The notes beneath the pieces were generated by a model that made no database searches, was not told the origin of the DNA, and saw only the letters and a list, made by a program, of their open reading frames with translations. From Halichondria panicea (taxonomy: Eukaryota > Porifera > Demospongiae > Suberitida > Halichondriidae), in contig NC_087389.1 of the NCBI RefSeq assembly GCF_963675165.1, positions 4,882,620 to 4,946,619 on the forward strand: DNA of 64,000 bases, in the 5' to 3' direction. The position numbers were made by a program, and so were the translations under genes. Below are positions 1-11,950 of this stretch, in pieces; positions within the stretch are counted from its first letter, which is position 1; each line of letters starts with the position of its first letter.

Positions 1-1256
1 TTGAAGTTTATCGATCTTGGTTGCCAGAATGGTGTTGATCTCGGTGGTAATACTGTGAGCAAGGACTTGATACTCATGTGCAACAAACAGTTGGAGGTAT
101 TAATAAATATATTCATGCACTATAATCATTACACACTATTGCAGGCATTTGAGGAATCATGGAAAACTGCAATGCTGAATGAGTGGGAGAGAACGTGTTT
201 ACCTCCGCAAAATGAAGAGGTGACATAATTATGCATGGGTATGTACATAAACACTTAACTTCACTATAGATGACTCGTGTTTTCTACGAACTCTGGAATA
301 CGCTACTGTCGGAGATGATTGAGGTGGCTGAACTATTTGATGTGAGTGCATGTAGCACATTATTACATGTGAACGTTTGATTAATCTGACGTGTTCTTAT
401 TTGTAGCTCCACCAAACGGACAATGCACTGGACACTGAGAGTAATGTTGCCAATTACGAGATCTTCTTTCCAGAAATCCCCTCAAGCTACAGAACCACCC
501 AATGATGAGCCTACCTGTCCTATTGTACAGCCTACTGAAGTAACAGAACAAGAGGAAACAAGTGAGTTAACTTCATAATTACATTTAAGCCTTGGAGCTA
601 TAATAATAATATTATAATACTATACATGTATTTGTAGTGCAGCTATTGATTCAAATCTCACACCTGGCTTAATTGCAATACACTAACATGCTCAGTTGTT
701 GTGTCAGTTGCTGACTCTAGTAAAGATGACAGTGTTACGCCATCCCTCCCACCTTCATCTCCACGAACAGTTCAAGTTTGTTCAGGTATTATAAAAGCAC
801 TATCTCATATAATTATGGTTGTAACTCTTACAGTGCAAAGTTGGGCACTTTCATTCCATTACGATGTGCACGATTGCTAATTCACTCTATTATGTACAGA
901 GTTGACTCTCAGTGTTCTGGACAAGGAGCTCAAAACACTCACAAAACCAATACAGTTTGGTGTCAGTTTGGGCATTCCTCAACACCGACTGGAAGTCATC
1001 CAGCAAGACCATAGATTTGGTAAATAATATTGAATGGGTTTAATCTGCTCCTGCATGGTTTAATTGTTGAAGGCTTAATTTAATTTTAGTCTCTCCCCAT
1101 ACAGATACTGACGGTCAGAAGATTGCCCTGTTCCAGTTCATTGCCAAGAACCACAAGAGTCTAGTAATAACTTGGAGCAGTATTGCCGACGCTCTCCATG
1201 ACATTGATTATGGGGACTTGTCATCAGCTGTTAAGGGAAAATACTGCACTAGCTAG
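1..1256 (+). CDS. NLR-A: 3' end of an NLR-type gene, LRR tail plus C-terminal Death-like domain (partial)
   Basis: This is the 3' part of a NACHT-LRR gene whose body lies left of the window. Exons I read: 1-96 (last LRR, ending in the same NKQLE/K motif as NLR2 and NLR3), 145-219, 270-341, 407-440, 493-561, 708-785, 900-1019 and 1105-1256 (TAG). All junctions are GT-AG and phases agree, giving one open frame; the 407-440/493-561 split is needed to avoid a stop. The last two exons look like a Death-fold domain (SVLDKELKTL, GVSLGIPQHRLEVIQQDH, then VITWSSIADALHDID). Members of this family sense or scaffold innate signalling in the cytosol. The linker and Death exons differ from those of NLR2/NLR3, where the domain is in one exon. 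The neighbour RTK1 is convergent, about 680 bp away. Exon structure is inferred by eye. Confidence 0.72.
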
Positions 1257-1939
1257 ATCTAGTACGTAACTTTGCTAATAGACATTGTTCAATGATGTAT
1301 CACACGTATACTATAATGATTATGATGTATCAGAACCTTGTTAACGCACTAGAAAATGTGCAAAAGAATTGTCTCGTGATATTTACCTCCGAAAAGTGAA
1401 AAAATTCTGATTCGAACAACAATTCCCATATGAATTCTATATAATTATAGAGATGATTTGCAGTAGTGCATTAATTTGATCACAATAACAATGTCTTCAG
1501 TTGTTTCTCAGAAAAAATAAGTGGGGTATATATATATAACCCTTGTCTGACCAATTCATATTGTGAGTAATTTATTTTTAGTAAAGGTACATATAATAGG
1601 TGTGAAGCTCCTTCATCTATACTATAGGCCTCTACATACATTTGAGTACGTACAGTTATCATTATGACTTCAAGCGGAGTTACTATAATTAAAACCGACA
1701 TATGTAGTACCGTAGGTATAATCGATATCGCTATAATAATGTTTGCATATACACAAAATTATATTCACATTGACTTATTTTTCTTATACAGTATAATTAT
1801 AACTGCACCAAATATAAATGACTGTCACAAGGACTGACTGTATTTATTTATAATAGTGCACACAACATCCGTTACTTCAACATGACAATTACTATGGGCT
1901 CAGATCCATTATACGATATCCCAGTGAACCAGACATCAT
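1257..1939. other. AT-rich spacer between convergent NLR-A and RTK1
   Basis: No coding region is supported here. The stretch is AT-rich with several stop-dense frames and TATATA runs; it would have to hold both 3' ends and polyadenylation signals of the convergent genes. Confidence 0.5.
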
Positions 1940-4862
1940 CTACGAAGTTGTATTTAGTTCTTCTTTATTCTCGCTTGTGCTTGGTCCTTCACAGTACCTC
2001 CTCTGTAAGTCCATGTGCAGACAGTGGCCATTCTCCAGAGCTGTGCCCAGGGTTTGAGCCTCCTCAGGGTAGCGGCTAGTTTCACTGGCCTGCCACTTTA
2101 GGAAGATGAAGTCTGGCCGCTGTAGTTTTGTCACCAGATCACATGCTACAGGTCTGCACTCGGGATCAGGGTGCCTGCAGTTAGGGGGAAACAGTTTAAC
2201 AATCGATATAATTATATACTATAATTATTAGTGTAGCACATCATCCTTCCAGTAAAACATATTCTCTCCAAACTGCATTATATAGCACCAGAAACAACCT
2301 GTCATAGTCTATATTTTCAACAATTACGCAGGTGTTATATTCGATAGATAGATGGACGTACCAACAGTCGATCATGATGCTGTAGATAGGCCTGGGGCAA
2401 CCAGGGGGTGGGGGGAGCCTCTCACCACTGGTCACCGCTTCTATTGTCTGCAATAAGTGTGCTTATATAATTATAGCTACAGTTTCTCTTTCTTTTGTAC
2501 CTTTAACTATATTCCACATGAACATTAATACATATACCTCTGTGTTAGTGAGATGAGTGAACGGCTTCTCCCCCAGTGTCCATATCTCATAGAGCACACA
2601 GCCGTAGCTCCAGACATCACTGGCAGACGAGTACTTGTGATAGTTGATAGCCTCAGGGGCCGTCCACTTGACAGGGACTTTCCCTCCGTGGGAACGATAG
2701 TACTCCTCATTCTGAAGGTCTCGAGACAGTCCAAAGTCAGCAATCTGAAAGTAGGTGGCATGGAAGTACAGATGCATGTACACACTGCACTACACACACC
2801 TTACATATTCCCTCATCTGAGACTAGTACATTCCTGGCCGCCAGGTCCCTGTGAATATAGCCCTTCAAGGAGAGATAGCCCAACCCACATGCTACTTGTC
2901 GGGTGAAACTCATGAGCAGCTGTTTCAGTTCATACAGTGGCAGATCACCACTGGCAACACTGCATGAGTGTTGTGAGCCGGGTTAGCAACACAGGTATAT
3001 ATATTTCAGAGTGGAACCTCTCAATACACTTGGATCTTATAGGGCTTTTCCTGTTCATTGTGAGTAATAATAGTATTTGCTTCTAATTCAGGTGTATTGG
3101 GAGTTCCATGCATTACACTGTAAATGTAATTATGCATATACGCATGCTATCGCAGCAATTAAATGAACAGCTTACGATTGCCTGAGGGTGGACAAGTGTT
3201 GTAGTAGGTCTCCGTTATGCATCAGATCAACAACCAGTTTCAACTTTGGAGGAAATCAAATATCAATCACATGCACACAATGATTATTATATACCTTACC
3301 ATATCACCATCCATTATAATTCCTTGTATTCGCAGAATGTTAGCCTGCTTGAACTGGCCCATAATGGCCGCCTCCTGTAAGAACTTCACCTTGTCCTCTT
3401 TGGTTGCTTCCTCTGTCATAGTCTTTACAGCCACTTCACACAATATCTCTCTCCCTCCTTCCTCACGAAGCCACGCACCCTTGGTCACTGTGCCGAACTG
3501 ACCACTGCCTAGCACCTCCAGAAGTCTGTGTGAAGAGGGAGGGGCAGTGGTCATGCATGGATAGATACATTGTATAAGCTTGACTGTGCAGGCTAACCCT
3601 TACAGGTGCATGTATGGACAGATAATTAATTGTATACAGAAAGTCTTCACATGCATGTTTATCACAACCTAAAATAGTTCACACTGACTAGCAGATGCCC
3701 AGTTATCATAACTGAATTGAAACAATGTCAACCAACTGTTGAGTTTTTCTAGTATGAAGTTTCACAATGTGATTGGTACAATGATCATTGTCTCACTTGA
3801 CTTTGCTGGCTGGGATCAGCGGAATACTGAGTTCTGTGATCTGAAAGACAAGCTCCTCCTCCCGAGTGGCGGGTTCAAAGAATGGGTGGTCATAGTCGTG
3901 CTCGTAATCGGCAGGTTTTCTCTCACTACTGCCGTTATTGTCTGTACGTTATAAAGGGGAGCAATATTTGAATATCTTGGAATAAAAAGTTGACAAAATT
4001 ATAACATTCACTTTCCTGTCCCAAACACACAACATGCATGACCATCTGTAAAAACAGTAGCTATTGCCATGCTATAATTGTGTTGACTGTTGACTAACTT
4101 ACAGTGAAACATCAATTCAAAAGACTATACATAGACTACATACAAATGGTAATGCATCCCTGATAGGAAAAGTGGCTGTTCCCAAAGTTTCCATTACTCG
4201 AGGCTCCCAATAGCACAAACACAATCCCTATTAAATGAAGCTTGTCACCATGCAAATAAAATGAGTGGATGCCATAAAAAATTATTTTTACCTTCCAATA
4301 TGAAATAGAAATGATTATTGTCTCCCCCACCCAGCTGTGTCTTCTTTGCAGGCTCGTCTACCTCTGCATAATTATTGTCATCATATTCTCTCCGAGGTTG
4401 CCCCTCCACTCCGGCTATAGTTGTATATCTCTCCTCGATGGCAGGTGCTTCAGGTCTACGACCGCTGGGTCTCTGCACTAGAGTGTGTCTTCTTTGATAC
4501 TTTGGTTTTAACCTTCGTCTCCAGTAGATGCAGCAGACTAATGCAGTCACTGCAGCAGCTATTACTATGATAAATAACGATATGAACAACGGGATATTTT
4601 GGACACCATTACAGAAAAACTCATCGGGACATTCTGTTACGTGTGGAGAAATAGTTGGTGTCGATACATCACATGAATGCAGATAAGTTTCTGTAAGTGT
4701 TGAACTTGAAGTTGTTACTGATGGCATTATGGTAGACTCAGACAATGGCTGCATTGTTGCAGAAACGGTTGCTCCATGAATGCTTGATGTCATACTTGTG
4801 TTCATCATCACAGTAGAACTAGCTGAGTTAGTGACATTAGAGGTGATCATCATCACTGTCAT
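1940..4862 (-). CDS. RTK1: single-pass receptor tyrosine kinase, eight exons, apparently intact
   Basis: Exons on the minus strand: 4862-4292, 3941-3797, 3525-3300, 3243-3176, 2959-2800, 2744-2538, 2447-2362 and 2174-1940. All introns are GT-AG and the phases join to one 565-aa frame. The protein has a short Ser/Thr-rich ectodomain (residues 1-89), a membrane helix at about 90-113 followed by RRRLK, a Tyr-containing juxtamembrane tail (YTTI, YAEV), then a full kinase domain: GSGQFG loop 245-250, VAVK Lys273, alphaC Glu290, HRDLAARN (Asp375), DFG (Asp393), two activation-loop Tyr 405-406 and APE 419-421. Every catalytic residue expected of an active tyrosine kinase is present. No signal peptide follows the chosen ATG, and an in-frame stop lies just upstream, so a separate leader exon may be missing. 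Ligand unknown; family is an RTK but the subfamily is not recognised. Confidence 0.85.
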
Positions 4863-5330
4863 TGTGACTCAATGAAGTTCTTGATGTTTTCAATTTTGAG
4901 AGGCAAGTTGCATGTGTGTGAGAACTCTTCAATCTATGGTGAGATGTGAAAATCATAGCAAGGGAAATGAATAAAACACCAGCCCCTCCTCCTACTTTTG
5001 CTGGACCTGCCTACTGAGTGCATGCAGGCTAATGGTGAGTCTATCTCTATTCTAGAGCTCTTAACAGTGTGGCATGATCAATATATCTAGCCTTGTAGCT
5101 AGAGTATAATCTTCCTGTGAGTGAGCTTGTGAGCAGCACAAATTATGTAGAAACAATCAGTGCATGGTACAATTAAAATTTCTCGGGTGTATCTAAAAAA
5201 TTGTTGTCCCCTGTTCAGATGCATGTATTGTCAGATGAGGCTGTGTGGTGAGTAGCTCTATCACAAGTCAGTGGAGGACCAGGAGAGGAGCATCCTATAG
5301 AGAGGAAAAGGAAGATACAGCATACCATTA
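4863..5330 (-). other. RTK 5' flank conserved between copies
   Basis: This stretch is matched in order at 10561-10985 (RTK2), and its right-hand half at 25040-25160 (RTK3). It contains a hydrophobic minus-strand reading segment near 4940-4990 that could be part of a leader exon, but I could not join it to the RTK1 frame with convincing splice sites. It probably holds the promoter and first exon of the kinase gene. Confidence 0.35.
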
Positions 5331-5477
5331 TACAAGTGAGGGAGTGGCTACACAAACTCTTGAATAAAAACACAGCTCGACACCTTATAATGCCTGATTA
5401 TAATCGAGAAAAAAACAAGCTTACGTACATAGAAATTGGCAGGCACACTATTACGATCCTATTTATAAATTTCTTCA

Positions 5478-6390
5478 GCTGTTTCCAACAGCATCCCTGT
5501 ATAATGTGTTCCACTGGCAAACCAGCAGAATACACCCCAGTTTATGAGCTAGGTTGCCAATACAGTGGACATTCCTAGTGATGTCACTGCATGTCCAGAC
5601 ACTCTCATCAATAAACGAAGGCTAACTGAGCTTCTCTCAAACATTACTTGCAGAGCACCCTCCCTACAGCTAGTGACAAGGCTACTTGTAACAGCCATGC
5701 AGTGCACACAAATAACAGATCGATCAACATACAACAGGTTAGTGTCGCCATCTTTGTCAGTAGAATGTATAGATCTATAGTGTTCTTTAAATACCGTAAT
5801 CACTATACTTATTATATTACACACAGCCTCTATACTGCAATGCAAGACTAATGCTTTACCATTTAACTGGTGTCACTGAAGGAGATACCTCACAAGATGC
5901 CCTCACTTCATATCCACATACCATTCACTCAGGTATATGTGTGGATAAGTTGCATGTATGTGTCATGAGCTTTTGTTCATTGAATTTGAGGTGTTGTTGT
6001 ACTTTTAAATGAAGAAGAAATTTAATGTCTATGTCAAACATTGACGGAGATTCTGCTCATTAACCACACCCTTTCCTTATCCCAAGAGCTGGTGGACCAA
6101 GGACAGTGACCATTTAAAAATTGAAAGAGAATACAAAAGTGACCGACTCGCAACTTAATTGACACTGTGACCGACATGATCGTTCTGGCAGCTGACTTTG
6201 ACAATGTGGAGACCTAACCTGCAGCTACAACTGGGACGAGTCCTGCTGAACATATATCTTTATCATTTGACATTCAAACAGCGACGGACAAGGCCTTGAG
6301 ACTGTACAGAGCTCTGCATGGTGGAGATTTTATTGAGAATCGGAAAGGAAGCACTGGCATTTAAAATTTGTCTCGCAGTAAAAAAAATAA
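5478..6390 (+). pseudogene. NLR-B remnant: linker and Death exons of a dead NLR gene
   Basis: The sequence aligns by eye with the NLR2/NLR3 linker exons (5545-5735; Pro-Ser-Asp-Val and INxR motifs recognisable), the short exon near 5870-5935, and the single Death exon (6088-6385). It is interrupted by stops and deletions: for example the segments matching IEELKER and the N-terminal half of the Death domain carry in-frame stops, and part of the helical core is missing. No NACHT or LRR exon remains. It sits convergent to RTK2 in the same arrangement as NLR-A/RTK1 and NLR2/RTK3, so it is best read as the decayed NLR partner of the second module. Confidence 0.7.
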
Positions 6391-7916
6391 CTGAATCAGT
6401 AGTCGTATAATTGTATAATAATTATGATGTATCAATTCATCATGGAACATGCAGGAAACGTGTGGTGTGAAACAGGAGAAGATTTCTATAGTTTTAATTT
6501 TAGGGTTTTTTACTTTGCATTAATGAAAGGGCATGGCATTATATGAAATGTTGGTGTTATATACAGTGTTTGAATCCAGTTCTTCTTTCTCCTTGCGTGT
6601 GCTTGGTCCTTCACAGTACCTTTTCTGTAAGTCCATATGTAGACAGTGGCCATTCTCCAGAGCTGTGCCGAGTGTTTGAGCCTCCTCTGGATAGTGGCTA
6701 GTCTCACTGGCCCGCCACTTTTAGGAAGATGAAGTCTGGTCGCAGTAATTTGGTCACCAGATCACATGCTACTGGTCTGCACTCGGGATCAGGATGCCTG
6801 CAGTTATAGGGGGAACTAATACGAACTTCGTAAAAATATATAGAGCACATCATGGCCTTCCAATAAAAATGTTCTCTGGCTATGATTTTAAACAACCATT
6901 CCCTACGATTATCGGTACGACCGGATGCGAGAATCAACCACTCCCTCGGATTTTCATGAGCCGCCAAGAGCGCAATATACACAAGGATTTTTGTAGTATT
7001 GTAACACCTAAGACTTGTCATCGTCTCTATGCGACAAATGATTACACGTTTTGATCTTTTGATAGATGGACGTACCAGCAGTCGATCATGATGCTGTAGA
7101 TAGGCCTGGGGCAACCAGGGGGTGGGGGGAGCCTCTCACCACTGGTCACTGCTTCTATTGTCTGTAATATAATTAATTACCATCCAGTAAAATTTGTCAT
7201 GTGATGTTTTTACTATATGGAACCAAGAAATGTTAAATGATCATAATTATCTTTGATGTTTGTGCCTTTAATTAACTCCATATGAATACAGATGTGTAAC
7301 AGTATACATACCTCTGTGTTAGTAAGATGAGTGAACGGCTTCTCCCGCAGTGTCCATATCTCATAGAGCACACAGCCGTAGCTCCAGACATCACTGGCAG
7401 ACGAGTACTTGCGATAGTTGATAGCCTCAGGGGCCGTCCACTTGACTGGGACTTTTCCTCCGTGGGAACGATAGTACTCCTCATTCTGAAGGTCTCGAGA
7501 CAATCCAAAGTCAGCAATCTGAAAATAATAAGTGGCATGGAAGTATACAGATGCACATATACTACACTAAACACACCTTACATATTCCCTCATCTGAGAC
7601 AAGTACATTCCTGGCCGCCAGGTCCCTGTGTACAAAGCCCTTTAAGGAGAGATAGCCCAACCCACTCACCACTTGTCGGGTGAAACTCATGAGCAGCTGT
7701 TTCAGTTCATACAGCGGCAGATCACCACTGGCAACACTGAGTGTTGTGAGCCAGGGATTTAAATTAGCAATGCAGGTATAACATTTCAGAGTGGAACCTC
7801 TCAATATACATACACTTGGATCTTAACTCCTTAAGACTTAAGGGCTTTTGAAATGCAAAATGAGTATAATGGTATGTGCATCTATTGAGTTGCATTTGGA
7901 GGTTCCATGCATGCAC

Positions 7917-8078
7917 GTAATTGATATTTGATTTCCTCCAAAGTTGAAACTGGTTGTTGATCTGATGCATAGCGGAGACCTACTACAACACTTGTCCACC
8001 CTCAGGCAATCGTAAGCTATAGCTGCTGTTCATTTAATTGCTGCGCTTGCATGATATCCACAATTATACATTTACAGT
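7917..8078 (+). pseudogene. Inverted RTK2 exon (KLVVDLMH exon flipped to the plus strand)
   Basis: About 160 bp including the 68-nt exon reading KLVVDLMHSGDLLQHLS plus both splice borders lies in plus orientation, while all other RTK2 exons are on minus. In RTK1 (3116-3270) and the RTK3 scrap (about 24645-24690) the same exon is on minus. The flanks on both sides match RTK1 without inversion, so this is a local, clean inversion of one exon, derived in RTK2. Confidence 0.85.
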
Positions 8079-8427
8079 GCACACAATGATTATTATATAC
8101 CTTACCATATCACCATCCATTATAATTCCTTGTATCCGCAGAATGTTAGCCTGCTTGAACTGGCCCATAATGGCCGCCTCCTGTAAGAACTTCACCTTGA
8201 CGTCCTCTTCGGTAGCTTCCTAGTCTTCACGGCCACTTCACACGGTATCTCTATCCCTCCCTCCTCACGAAGCCACACATGCACCCTTGGTAACCGTGCC
8301 GAACTGACCACTGCCCAGCACCTCCAGCAGTCTGTGTGAGGGGGAGGGTGGCAGTAAACAGTTGCATGCATGGACAAATACATTGTATAAGCTTGACCGT
8401 ACAGGTTAACCCTTACAGATGCATGGA

Positions 8428-8504
8428 GAGCCTCGATCCCAGACCAAGTTTTCGCTTTTAACGGTTAGGCAAACAAGCGAAAACTCGGCCTGGGATCGAG
8501 GCTA
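8428..8504. mobile_element. 77-bp MITE with GCCTCGATCCCAG termini
   Basis: Near-perfect palindrome with ends related to TAGCCTCGATCCCAGGCC and an inner GCGAAAAC arm. It is flanked by ATGCATGGA (8419-8427) and GTGCATGGA (8505-8513), a probable 9-bp target duplication with one mismatch. RTK1 lacks the element at the matching place (about 3605-3622). Same termini as the elements at 17917, 27314 and 47525. Confidence 0.75.
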
Positions 8505-9101
8505 GTGCATGGACAGATACATTAATTGTATACAGAGAGTGCTTTCACAGTTTATAGCATGCAGATGTCCAGTTATCATAACTGAATTGTCAACCACTAT
8601 TGAGTTTTAGTAACAAGTTTCACAATGTGATTGGTACAAGGATTGTCGTCTCACTTGACTTTGCTGGCTGGGATCAGCGGAATGTTGAGTTCTGTGACCT
8701 GAGAGACAAGCTCCTCCTCTTGAGTGGCGGGTTTAAAGAACGGTTGGTCATAGTTGTGCTCGTAATCTCCCTCACTACTGTTGTTATTTTCTGTACGTTA
8801 GGGGAGCAATAATTATGAATGTCGAGTGAAAATTTACAAAATTATAGCCAATACTATTGCAGTATATAATTATGATAAAAGTTTGTCAATGAACACTAAT
8901 TGTTTGAGCTTGGCATGTACAAAACTCCCTCACAGTTATACGCATGACTGTTTAGTTAAGTTCCACTATATAAATTGATTTTGTAGAAATACTGAAACTA
9001 AACTCTTAACAGTTTATAACCATTTGGGAGAAAGTTAAACTTTCACTATTGCCTCATCATACCAGCACACTTAGCCATTGTCCCTACATGTGTGTGACTG
9101 T

Positions 9102-9665
9102 TATGAGACAAACTAACTCTACGAATGGAGGTAGTCCTCTGGTATCAAGGAATGGCTGCAGGTGCAAGTACAGAGTGAGGTGGTTCTATTCCAAGGGAGC
9201 CTTTAATTTCTCGTTCTGGTCTGGGTTATGTTATTGACTATATCTTGTATTTCGGTGTTTCATGTGTTCCATTCACGATCTGATGTCAAATTTGAAATTC
9301 CGAAATGGCTTTTTGTTATTCCAGTTGTGTTTGGTTTGTTGGGATCTGTTTTCTCAGGACAGTTAGCCAACGCTAAGCTGGGGAACTACAGAGTGATGAA
9401 ATACAGTTTTGTATTGTTGTTTCTCTTTTGTTTGCTTTCTAGTGTCGTTGCCCTAGTTCCTGGCATTGCACATTACGTGTATGTTGTGAGTGCCTTGTAT
9501 TGCATTGGTGGGAGTCTCTTTATAGTAGCTGTGGTAGCATGCTTTGTTACATTCACTTTCCGGTCCCAAACACACAACATTCATGACTATCTAGCAAAAA
9601 CAGTAGCTGCCGTATATATAGCACGAAATTTTCGAGGCACTCAAATTTTGTGGAATGGCCTCTAA
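9102..9665 (+). pseudogene. Fragment resembling the N-terminus of an MFS/POT-type transporter, nested in an RTK2 intron
   Basis: The open stretch 9228-9665 encodes three or four hydrophobic helices around a loop reading SGQLANAKLGNYRVMKYS, which recalls the loop after helix 2 in MFS and peptide-transporter families. A short basic segment upstream (9102-9227; KYRVRWFYSKGAF) is in another frame, so a frameshift separates them. No later helices are present. The tail (9540-9610) is matched in RTK1 at about 4003-4055, where the rest is missing, so the fragment predates the duplication and was lost from copy 1. The family call is by motif resemblance only. Confidence 0.4.
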
Positions 9666-9988
9666 AAGCATTTTGTTCGCGCTATTTGGTTAAATGTTAT
9701 TGTGTCTTCCGTTAGCTAAGCATTTTGTGGACCGCTAAACCACGAAAACAGGCAAAATTAAGCCGCTGAACAATTGTGCGCTTTAAGTTATGTCATGCTT
9801 TGTGTGTATCTCATGAAAGCTTACAGTGGAACATATAAACTCAAAGGACCATACAGTCATGCAAAATGGTCATGCATTCCTTCCATAAAATATTGAGAAA
9901 AGTACTATTCGCATTAGTCAAAGCTCCCAATAGCACAAACACAACTTTTCCCCTGTAAATGAAGCTGTGTTGTACGGTACCAAATAAT
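9666..9988. other. RTK2 intron sequence after the transporter fragment
   Basis: Part of this stretch (about 9785-9960) matches the RTK1 intron (4095-4250). No gene is seen. Confidence 0.4.
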
Positions 9989-10985
9989 TTATTTTCTAAT
10001 AATATTATTGTCTCCCCCACCCAGCTGTATCTTCTTCTTTGCAGGCTTGTCCACCTCTGCATAATTGTCATTACATTCTCTCCGAGGTTGCCCCTCCACT
10101 CCGGCTATTGTTGTATCCATAGTTACCTCCTCAATGGGGGGTGCTGCAGGCCCATTACCTCTGGGTCTCTGCACTAGAGTGTATCTTCTATGATACTTTT
10201 GTTTCAACCTGCATCTGCAGTAGATGCAGCAGACTAATGCAGTCACTGCACCAACTATTGCAATGAAAAATAACGATATGAACAACGGGATATTTTGGAC
10301 ACCATTACAGTAAAACTCATCGGGACATTCTGTTACGTGTGGAGAAATAGTTGGTGTCGATAGATCAAATGAATACAGATCAGTTTCTGTAAGTGTTGAC
10401 GTTGTTACTGATGGCATTATGGTAGACTCAGACAATGGCTGCATTGTTGCAGAAACGGTTGCTCCATCGATGCTTGCTGTACGTCGTACTTGTGTTCATC
10501 ATCACAGTATAGAACTAGCTGGGTTAGTGACATTAGAGGTGATCATCATCACTGTCATTGTGACTCAATGAAGTTCTTGATGTTATCAATTTGAGAGGCA
10601 AGTTGTGTGTGAGATGTGAAAATCATAGCAAGGGAAATGAATAAAACACCAGCCCCTCCTTTTACTTTTGCTGGACCTGCCTATACTGAGTGCATGCAGG
10701 CTAAAAGAATGGTGAGTCTATCTTTAGATGATGATCAATATCTAATCTAGCCTTGTAGCTTGAGTATAATCTTCCTGCGAGTGAGGTTGTGAGCAGCACA
10801 AATTATGTAATCCTCAGTGGTCCAATTAAAAATTATCTTGCTAAAAAATTTTTGCAAGTGTCCCCTGTTTAGTTGCCGTCGTCAGATTGTGTGGTGAGTA
10901 ACTCTATCGCAAGTCAGTGGAGGACCAGGAGAGGAGCATCCTAGAGAGGAACAGGAAGATACAGCACGCCATTACGGGTGAGGGA

Positions 10986-11460
10986 TGTGGCTACACTGAC
11001 CACCCTTGAAATAAAGACACCTCAGGCTCTGCATTACTACAATAATATTATCGGGAAAAACAAGCCCCAACTCAATCTGTTAAAACATCTATACCAACAA
11101 TAAATATAGTACACATCCACTTTTCGTAGTTTCATGTATAATTTATTATAGCCGGAATTTCCAGCATGCATGCATGTTTGTATTCTCCCCACTGTGTGCA
11201 GATGCATCGTCAGTCAGACTATCCTGACTGAGCTCATGCAGGGTAGCACTGAGCAGTTTCCATCAGGAAGGCCATCAAGTTCGATAACCGGCGGGTATTT
11301 ATGAATTGGATTTTACAGAAAATGTGGGTGTTTCAAATATCACGGGGTATAATGCTAAATCCCCACACCTGGCTTGCACGGACAAACACACACAGACTCC
11401 GTTCATAATTTTTTTACTCTCTAACACTTATAATGCATTAAACACCTTACAAGGTCCCAT
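10986..11460. other. Conserved right flank of RTK2
   Basis: This stretch matches 25140-25680 (right of RTK3) in order, and part of it matches 52190-52310. It contains no supported reading frame. It marks the duplicated unit and is useful for defining its borders. Confidence 0.5.
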
Positions 11461-11499
11461 TGCCATACTGCCGTTAGTATACTAATCATTCCTCCTCCC

Positions 11500-11830
11500 A
11501 TTCATGCAGTCCCTATAGAGTTGACTCTCAATGTTCTGGACAAGGAGCTCAAGACACTCACAAAACCAATACAGTTTGGGGTCAGTTTGGGCATTCCTTA
11601 ACACCAGCTGGAGGTCATCCAGCAAGACAATCGATTTGATAAACAAAAATTAATGCATCGTGGAATTGGTCCTCGCCTCCTTATATGCATGCATGTATAG
11701 AATCACATTAAATGCAGAAACTGAAGGTCAGTTCATTGCCAAGAACTATACATAGTCCATAGGAATAACTTGGAGCATTAATTGCCGACGCTCTACCAGG
11801 ACAATTATCGAGACATTATTTTACCAGGAC
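11500..11830 (+). pseudogene. Remnant of the NLR-A type Death exons
   Basis: The segment at 11518-11640 aligns with NLR-A exon 900-1019 (LTLNVLDKELKTLTKPIQ) but has a stop in the GIPQH motif. A second segment near 11715-11800 matches the NLR-A terminal exon, shortened and broken. Only the Death-like part of the gene is present. Confidence 0.7.
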
Positions 11831-11950
11831 AATTACCAGGACTAAAGCTGGGAACTTTGTCTCTAATACCCTTCCATATATTAGTCATCATGCAGCTGTT
11901 AGGGGGAAAAATACTGCACCACTATAGCACGTAACCAAGAGTAGATAAGG

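Larger units (their letters stand above)
6555..10560 (-). pseudogene. RTK2: decayed paralog of RTK1
   Basis: Every RTK1 exon has a counterpart: membrane exon 10444-9989, juxtamembrane near 8798-8656, N-lobe near 8335-8110, catalytic loop with HRDLAARN near 7737-7578, DFG/APE exon near 7520-7314, the next near 7162-7076 and the last near 6795-6600. Lesions: altered and inserted bases break the frame upstream of 10444; a 4-bp insertion near 8277-8282 and a 7-bp deletion near 8220 flank an out-of-frame N-lobe segment; the exon coding KLVVDLMH is inverted (separate entry); and an extra base near 6721 shifts the final exon. The activation and catalytic exons are still open. The first juxtamembrane Tyr of RTK1 (YTTI) is lost. 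It could make no full-length kinase as it stands. Confidence 0.85.

Noticed and set aside
2525-2906. Overlapping plus- and minus-strand frames across the RTK1 DFG exon
   Set aside because: Shadows of the kinase exon; similar shadows occur at RTK2 and RTK3.
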